This document shows, in pieces, positions 14,862 through 18,616 of a stretch of DNA of 18,616 nucleotides. The notes under the pieces are model-generated. The model saw only the letters and a list, made by a program, of their open reading frames with translations. It did not search any database and had not been told where the DNA came from. Numbering within the stretch: position 1 is the first letter of the stretch; each line of letters begins with the position of its first letter. The stretch comes from CAYJBH01 sp964370765 (GTDB taxonomy: Bacteria; Bacillota; Clostridia; Oscillospirales; Ruminococcaceae), in the NCBI GenBank assembly GCA_964370765.1, contig CAYJKW010000043.1, positions 1 through 18,616 on the forward strand. Reading direction: 5' to 3'. The position numbers and the translations under genes were made by a program.

Positions 14862-15616
14862 TAAGACTTTTAATATCAGGATTTAGCGGTTTTATGGGTT
14901 CCGCTGTAAAAAATTTAGCATCACAAAACCCAAACTTTGAGATAGTAGGCGGAATAGACAGAGTACCCTGTGAGGGGTATTCTGTCTATTCGTCCTTTGA
15001 GGATGTAGATGTAGAAGCCGATGTGATTATAGATTTTGGGTCGCCTGCCTTAACCGATTCACTACTTGCCTATTGCAAAAAAACCGGAACCCCTGCTGTA
15101 ATTTGCACTACAGGCCTTACAGAGGATACAAAGCAGAATGTTTATAACACCGCTGATAATGTTGCGGTATTTTACAGTGCAAATATGTCACTAGGTGCAA
15201 ATCTTGTGGCAAAACTTGCAAAAAAGGCAGCGTCTTTACTTGCAGATAGCTTTGATATCGAGATAGTTGAGGCTCATCATCGACGTAAGCTAGATGCACC
15301 AAGCGGTACTGCATTAATGATGGCGGATGAGATAAAAGATGCATTACCGGATAATGATAATGTAGAATATTGTTATGACAGAGCATCACGACGTACTCCT
15401 CGTCCCGCTAATGAAATTGGAATACATGCAATCCGTGGTGGAAATATTGTTGGTGATCATGAAATCATGTTTATATCCGATAACGAGACTGTAACATTAT
15501 CACATAAAGCATTTTCAAGAGAAGTTTTTGCCTTTGGCGCACTTAAAGCAGCGGAGTTTTTATTTAATAAACCCGCTGGATTATATAGTATGAATAATAT
15601 CGTTAGCCTGGATTAA
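14858..15616 (+). CDS. dapB: 4-Hydroxy-tetrahydrodipicolinate reductase
   Basis: Reduces the DapA product to tetrahydrodipicolinate, the precursor both of meso-diaminopimelate for the wall and of dipicolinate for spores. The 252-residue protein has the nucleotide-binding GFSGFMG at 8-14, SANMSLGANL at 108-117, the catalytic pair His140-His141 with Lys144, and the signature DAPSGTA at 146-152; the C-terminal HKAFSREVFAFGALKAAEFL is typical. The ATGA overlap with dapA implies coupled translation. The genes for the later diaminopimelate steps are not in the window, so which variant of the pathway is used cannot be told. Confidence 0.97.
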   Translation: MIRLLISGFSGFMGSAVKNLASQNPNFEIVGGIDRVPCEGYSVYSSFEDVDVEADVIIDFGSPALTDSLLAYCKKTGTPAVICTTGLTEDTKQNVYNTADNVAVFYSANMSLGANLVAKLAKKAASLLADSFDIEIVEAHHRRKLDAPSGTALMMADEIKDALPDNDNVEYCYDRASRRTPRPANEIGIHAIRGGNIVGDHEIMFISDNETVTLSHKAFSREVFAFGALKAAEFLFNKPAGLYSMNNIVSLD

Positions 15617-15619
15617 AAT

Positions 15620-16813
15620 ATGTATAAGAAAATAATTACATTTTTACTTATTGCAACGGTACTTTTTTCGTCTTGTGAAAAAAGAGAGAATACCGAGGTT
15701 AGTTCTGCTATGACCGAGGTTGACTCTGCAACATCTAATGTAGAGGAAAGTTTGCCACCCCCTACTCCGGAGCCTAATGTTGCAACAGTAGTTACCGCCG
15801 GAGATAATCTTATACATGCTGCACTATACCTAGATGCTCAAAAAAAGACGGACGATGCAAGTTACGATTTTAGCAGCTGTTATGCTAAAATTTCACCACT
15901 TATTAAATCGTATGATCTTGCGTTCATTAATCAAGAAAGTCTAGTTGTAGAGAGCATGAATCCATCTCACTACCCTATGTTTGCATCGCCTCCGGAAATT
16001 GCAACCGCTGCATATGATGCCGGGTTTAGATTTTTTAATCTTTCTAATAATCACAGCTACGATAAGGGTGCCGCCGGTGTTGAAGATACATTGAATTTTT
16101 GGCAGACGAAGATGCCGGACGATGTGGGCATTACCGGATTTTATAATGATGAATTATCTGGATATACCTCTTACACCGTTAACGATATTGAGTTTGGATT
16201 TTTAGGTTATACACAGCATACTAATGGGTTACCAACACCATCTACAGCCGTTGCATCGGTAATCTATACCGATGATCTTGATGCAATGGAAATGCAGATT
16301 AAGGAGGCCCGAAATGAGGTGGATTTGCTTGCGGTATCGTTACACTGGGGCGATGAAAACAGCCATAACGTTGCAGAGTATCAACGCCAGCTTGCACAGT
16401 GGTTATGTGACCGTGAGGTTGATGTAATAATTGGGCATCACCCACATGTGCTACAACCTATCGAGTGGTATGAGTCATCAAATGGACACAGGACATTATG
16501 CATCTACTCCCTTGCAAACTTTCTATCAGGACAGGACGAGCCGCCTAACTCTACCGGAAGTGTAGTATCCTTTACCGTAACTCAGAATGAGGAGCAAAAA
16601 GCATATATATCCGATGTAGTGGCACATCCTACTATCGTACACTCTGAATCCGGCTTTACGAACTATACTGTTTATCAGCTACAAGACTACACAGAGGAAC
16701 TGATGTCGGTTAACAATATTGCACGGTCCTACACAAGCTTTACGATAGACTGGGCTTGGGAAAGTTATTTTGAAAATACACCTGAAGAATTTAGAGTAGA
16801 AAGACCGGCATAA
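15620..16813 (+). CDS. CapA family lipoprotein (poly-gamma-glutamate synthesis-type domain)
   Basis: A predicted exported lipoprotein with a CapA-type metallophosphatase-like domain. Residues 5-18 form the signal segment and Cys19 in LFSSC is the likely lipidation site, followed by a Ser/Glu/Pro-rich linker to about residue 53. The domain shows TAGDNLIH (59-66), FINQES (102-107), NLSNNHSYDKG (140-150), SLHWGDE (240-246) and IGHHPHVLQP (271-280), matching the order of conserved Asp, Asn, His and GHxPH blocks of CapA proteins. Total length is 397. It starts three bases after the dapB stop with no promoter between and a weak ribosome binding site, so it is the last gene of the asd-dapA-dapB unit. 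No capB, capC or capE genes are near, so poly-gamma-glutamate production is not indicated; a role on wall or surface polymers is inference. Confidence 0.88.
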   Translation: MYKKIITFLLIATVLFSSCEKRENTEVSSAMTEVDSATSNVEESLPPPTPEPNVATVVTAGDNLIHAALYLDAQKKTDDASYDFSSCYAKISPLIKSYDLAFINQESLVVESMNPSHYPMFASPPEIATAAYDAGFRFFNLSNNHSYDKGAAGVEDTLNFWQTKMPDDVGITGFYNDELSGYTSYTVNDIEFGFLGYTQHTNGLPTPSTAVASVIYTDDLDAMEMQIKEARNEVDLLAVSLHWGDENSHNVAEYQRQLAQWLCDREVDVIIGHHPHVLQPIEWYESSNGHRTLCIYSLANFLSGQDEPPNSTGSVVSFTVTQNEEQKAYISDVVAHPTIVHSESGFTNYTVYQLQDYTEELMSVNNIARSYTSFTIDWAWESYFENTPEEFRVERPA

Positions 16814-16828
16814 TTAAATATAAAGTAA

Positions 16829-16869
16829 AAAATAGGTAATGTGATTAATAAAATCACGTTACCTATTTT
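16829..16869. terminator. Terminator of the asd-dapA-dapB-capA unit
   Basis: An 18-base stem (16829-16846 with 16852-16869, one G-T pair) and a 5-base loop, starting 15 bases after the stop codon. T residues end the right arm, and an A-run opens the left arm, so it can also stop transcription arriving on the minus strand. Confidence 0.9.
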
Positions 16870-16905
16870 ATATTGGGAGACACTCGCATAAGGACATTTA
16901 ATAAA

Positions 16906-16998
16906 ACAAAGCTCAAACCAAGCAGTTAAGCAATGTGGTTTGATTAGTTAGATAATCCTCCAGTAGGGGGCGAAAAGCTTTGTATTAAACGAAGGCTT
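16906..16998. other. Structured non-coding region with nested and alternative inverted repeats
   Basis: No coding potential is seen. Outer arms ACAAAGCT (16906-16913) and AGCTTTGT (16976-16983) enclose TCAAACCA/TGGTTTGA (16913-16920, 16936-16943) and CCTCC/GGGGG (16957-16961, 16966-16970), which would form a three-way junction. The 3' outer arm can instead pair with 16989-16998 (loop ATTAA). The latter hairpin, read on the minus strand, begins 10 bases after the stop of the zinc-ribbon gene and ends with TTTT, so it may be its terminator. I do not recognise a known RNA family. Confidence 0.45.
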
Positions 16999-17007
16999 AT
17001 TTCAGTC

Positions 17008-17247
17008 TTATTTCTTTGTGATAAATACATTGCATTTTTCACAATAATATGTTTGAGGTTTGTCCTTTGAGATAAAGCCAAAATTTGCAACTTCATCAAT
17101 TAAAGCACCGCCTACTTCTTCAATTTTTTTAAAAGACAGTAACATACCATCAATTTTCGATGTTTCCGGCAACCAATACACTCCGTGTGAAGCGGGTGCA
17201 TGAATATAACCTATTACCATTTCTTGTGTACAATAAGGACATTTCAT
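17008..17247 (-). CDS. Small zinc-ribbon protein, PF20097/DUF6487-like
   Basis: A 79-residue protein of unknown function. MKCPYCTQEM at the start and YYCEKCNVFI at the end form a zinc ribbon (Cys3, Cys6, and two Cys near 69 and 72); between them are GYIHAPASHGVYWLPE and a beta-rich stretch. This layout matches the small PF20097-type proteins common in Clostridia and Bacilli. The start at 17247 is chosen for the AGGAAGGTGG just upstream; the longer frame from 17286 begins with GTG and has no ribosome binding site. The gene has an extended -10 promoter about 100 bases upstream and is apparently monocistronic. No function can be assigned. Confidence 0.75.
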   Translation of the reverse strand: MKCPYCTQEMVIGYIHAPASHGVYWLPETSKIDGMLLSFKKIEEVGGALIDEVANFGFISKDKPQTYYCEKCNVFITKK

Positions 17248-17353
17248 ATGTTGTTCCACCTTCCTAATATATAGAATTAGCTTCACTAAGCAAACAGTTC
17301 CATCATCACTCTTTCATAAAACTTTTACGAAGTAGGTAAATTCTGATGTAAAC

Positions 17354-17359
17354 ATTATA
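17354..17359 (-). promoter_or_regulatory. Extended -10 promoter of the zinc-ribbon gene
   Basis: A perfect TATAAT on the minus strand, preceded by TGG (extended -10). A TTGCAC lies 20 bases upstream, too far for an ideal -35 box. It directly follows the T-run of the EamA terminator. The predicted leader is about 100 bases. Confidence 0.55.
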
Positions 17360-17361
17360 CC

Positions 17362-17385
17362 AAAAAAATCGCACTAAGAGTGCAA
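17362..17385 (-). terminator. Intrinsic terminator of the EamA gene
   Basis: On the minus strand TTGCACT (17385-17379) pairs with AGTGCGA (17375-17369) around a CTT loop, with one G-T pair, and is followed by seven T residues (17368-17362). It lies about 110 bases after the EamA stop. Confidence 0.7.
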
Positions 17386-17406
17386 GGTTGCAGAGTATTA
17401 AGGGTA

Positions 17407-17460
17407 TTGCTTATCTTTTTTAAGCAAGAGCCAGCACACACGCCGATCGGGTGCACCCGA
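17407..17460. repeat. Small inverted repeat and a 14-base perfect palindrome
   Basis: Between the EamA gene and its terminator lie TTGCTTA/TAAGCAA (17407-17413, 17421-17427) and the palindrome TCGGGTGCACCCGA (17447-17460). The palindrome is markedly GC-richer than its surroundings. It could be an operator-like dyad or form a hairpin in the EamA 3' untranslated region; no T-run follows on either strand. Confidence 0.5.
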
Positions 17461-17495
17461 ACCACTATAACAAAATGCGAGTAATATTTGATAAG

Positions 17496-18353
17496 TTAAC
17501 TATTATTTCTGTTATATTTGTTGGATGATAAAATGTTATACATCACTACCGATGCAATTACTATAAAAAATCCAACCATCGCAAGAGGAGTAATAATTTC
17601 GCCATAAAATATAGCAACCCAAACAGGGTTAAGTATTGGCTCTATAGTGCCAAGTAGATTTGCTGTTACCGGCCTAACATGGCGAAGTGCTACAGCCAGT
17701 ATAACAAAACCACCACCAATAATTATACCTAAACCGATACAGCCTAAAATTATAGGTGATGAGAAATCTGTTTCCTGAACTAAAAAAGGCAAACCTACAA
17801 TGGATGCTAAAAGCTCCCCAAGTAGAAATGCGGAGAGTGCATCACCTCTAGGAAGAATATTTGCCATAAAAACCATAGCATATGTACATCCACTGATTAG
17901 CGCAAATAAATCTCCTAAAGTATTGCCGGTTGCAAGGCTATCAAAAAAGAAAAAAGATATTCCTATTAATACAGCAAAACACATAGATATATCAAGCTTT
18001 TTAGGCTTTATCTTAAAGGCAAAATAGGAGAATAATATTATAAATAGCGGGCTTGAATACTGCAACAGTATTGCATTTGCTGCGGTTGTCATGCTATTAG
18101 CGACACAGAAAAGTGTACTTGTTAACATCATGGCCATGCCACTGAGCAGTATCCAACGGTTAAATTTTAAGCGGTGCCGTATCTTTGTAATATATATTAT
18201 TGTTATTATCAGCGCTACCATATTCCTAAGCGAGTTGATGCTTAGTGGGTGCCATGGCAGAAATTTAATTAATACCCCTCCAAAGCTGAAAAGAAGTGCA
18301 CTTGCAAGTGCCATTGCAGGGCCATAAAATTGTGGTTTTTTTAACTTGATCAT
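17496..18353 (-). CDS. EamA/DMT superfamily permease
   Basis: A predicted inner-membrane transporter of the drug/metabolite type, whose members export amino acids, sugars or other metabolites. The 285-residue protein has ten hydrophobic segments in two EamA repeats: the first begins at FYGPAMALASALLFSFGGVLIKF, the second at NTLGDLFALISGCTYAMVFM, and GTIEPILNPVWVAIFYGEIITPLAMVGFFIV is the typical C-terminal part. The ATG lies five bases after the stop of the upstream gene, with GAGG rather far upstream inside that gene, so translation is likely coupled. The 3' untranslated region of about 110 bases carries a palindrome before the terminator. The substrate is not evident. Confidence 0.9.
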   Translation of the reverse strand: MIKLKKPQFYGPAMALASALLFSFGGVLIKFLPWHPLSINSLRNMVALIITIIYITKIRHRLKFNRWILLSGMAMMLTSTLFCVANSMTTAANAILLQYSSPLFIILFSYFAFKIKPKKLDISMCFAVLIGISFFFFDSLATGNTLGDLFALISGCTYAMVFMANILPRGDALSAFLLGELLASIVGLPFLVQETDFSSPIILGCIGLGIIIGGGFVILAVALRHVRPVTANLLGTIEPILNPVWVAIFYGEIITPLAMVGFFIVIASVVMYNILSSNKYNRNNS

Positions 18354-18358
18354 CTAAT

Positions 18359-18616
18359 TTAGTTTACCTCATCTCCAGAGAATGTTATCGTTATTGCTAT
18401 TCCGTTATCACACTCTACCGATCTAAAATCATAAGAGTTGGTGGCTATACTGTTAGCGTTGGTTCCATATTTTGAGTAGAGAAGTATCTCTCTATCAAGT
18501 TCTATATCTATTGGATTTTCCTCCCACCCGTATGTATGCATAGTATTCTCTGAAAAATCTATTCCTACATCCGGTGTTTCGTAGGAAGAATGGCCGGATT
18601 CATCAAAATTATATAG
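18359..18616 (-). CDS. Unrecognised protein, C-terminal 85 residues (5' end outside window)
   Basis: An open frame runs from the right edge to a TAA at 18359, without an interrupting stop. I do not recognise the protein. The visible part is acidic and rich in beta-type residues (VGIDFSENTMHTYGWEE, ILLYSKYGTNANS, AITITFSGDEVN), with no hydrophobic segment or Cys pair, suggesting a soluble or extracytoplasmic beta-sheet domain. It is five bases from the EamA start and so probably in the same transcript. An internal ATG at 18541 is not needed as a start because the frame stays open upstream of it. Confidence 0.7.
   Translation of the reverse strand, partial: LYNFDESGHSSYETPDVGIDFSENTMHTYGWEENPIDIELDREILLYSKYGTNANSIATNSYDFRSVECDNGIAITITFSGDEVN

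Noticed and set aside
15117..15389. Antisense open frames inside dapB, asd, iorA and other genes
   Set aside because: They lie fully inside well-supported genes, lack ribosome binding sites and encode no recognisable domains; they are frame shadows.
16814..17007. Remnant of a transposon or phage between the dap operon and the zinc-ribbon gene
   Set aside because: No transposase or integrase fragments in any frame, no target-site duplication visible; the inverted repeats are better described as RNA-type structure until searched.
17248..17286. GTG at 17286 as start of the zinc-ribbon protein
   Set aside because: No ribosome binding site; the AGGAAGGTGG lies inside this extension and serves the ATG at 17247, where the zinc-ribbon begins.
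1..18616. CRISPR array, prophage, toxin-antitoxin or defence island
   Set aside because: No spaced direct repeats, no phage or defence domains, and base composition and gene content are uniform and core-like.

Overview
The window looks like a chromosomal segment of a low-GC, spore-forming, anaerobic Clostridia-type Firmicute. The evidence is a complete spoIIAA-spoIIAB-sigF operon, an oxygen-sensitive indolepyruvate:ferredoxin oxidoreductase, formate-tetrahydrofolate ligase, strong GGAGG-type ribosome binding sites, and intrinsic terminators. I cannot name a species. I see no phage, insertion sequence, CRISPR array or conflict island; nearly all of the window is core metabolism, RNA modification and sporulation control.

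Layout. 1-3807 (minus): a tightly packed operon of a ferredoxin-like aldo/keto reductase, a cyclophilin (ppiB), iorA and the start of iorB, which runs off the left edge. Its promoter at 3837-3865 overlaps a divergent promoter for the next block. 3896-7252 (plus): a TVP38/TMEM64-type membrane protein, an AEC-family permease with its own strong promoter, and fhs, ending at a bidirectional terminator. 7344-8209 (minus): a hexapeptide-repeat acyltransferase and tRNA-Thr(CGT). 8288-12792 (minus): queA, tgt, yajC and a TIGR04086-type membrane protein, followed by spoIIAA-spoIIAB-sigF. Terminator-like hairpins sit directly before the ribosome binding sites of the TIGR04086 gene and of spoIIAA. 12918-16813 (plus): asd-dapA-dapB, the aspartate-to-tetrahydrodipicolinate steps of lysine, diaminopimelate and dipicolinate synthesis, ending in a CapA-like lipoprotein. 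16814-18616: a small zinc-ribbon protein, an EamA/DMT permease and the 3' end of an unknown gene, all minus, with a structured non-coding stretch at 16906-16998.

How it fits together. dapA and dapB make tetrahydrodipicolinate, needed for peptidoglycan diaminopimelate and for spore dipicolinate, so the lysine and spoIIA blocks may both serve sporulation, though nothing here shows joint regulation. queA and tgt both act in queuosine modification of tRNA. iorAB and the Fe-S aldo/keto reductase suggest amino-acid fermentation with ferredoxin-linked redox chemistry.

The most interesting signals are regulatory, not new protein systems: two divergent promoter pairs whose elements overlap, two hairpins placed against ribosome binding sites inside the queA-to-sigF gene row, and an unassigned intergenic region with mutually exclusive pairings. 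I did not find a convincing undescribed multi-gene system. No stretch longer than 300 bases lacks a gene; the longest gaps are 16814-17007 and 17248-17495.
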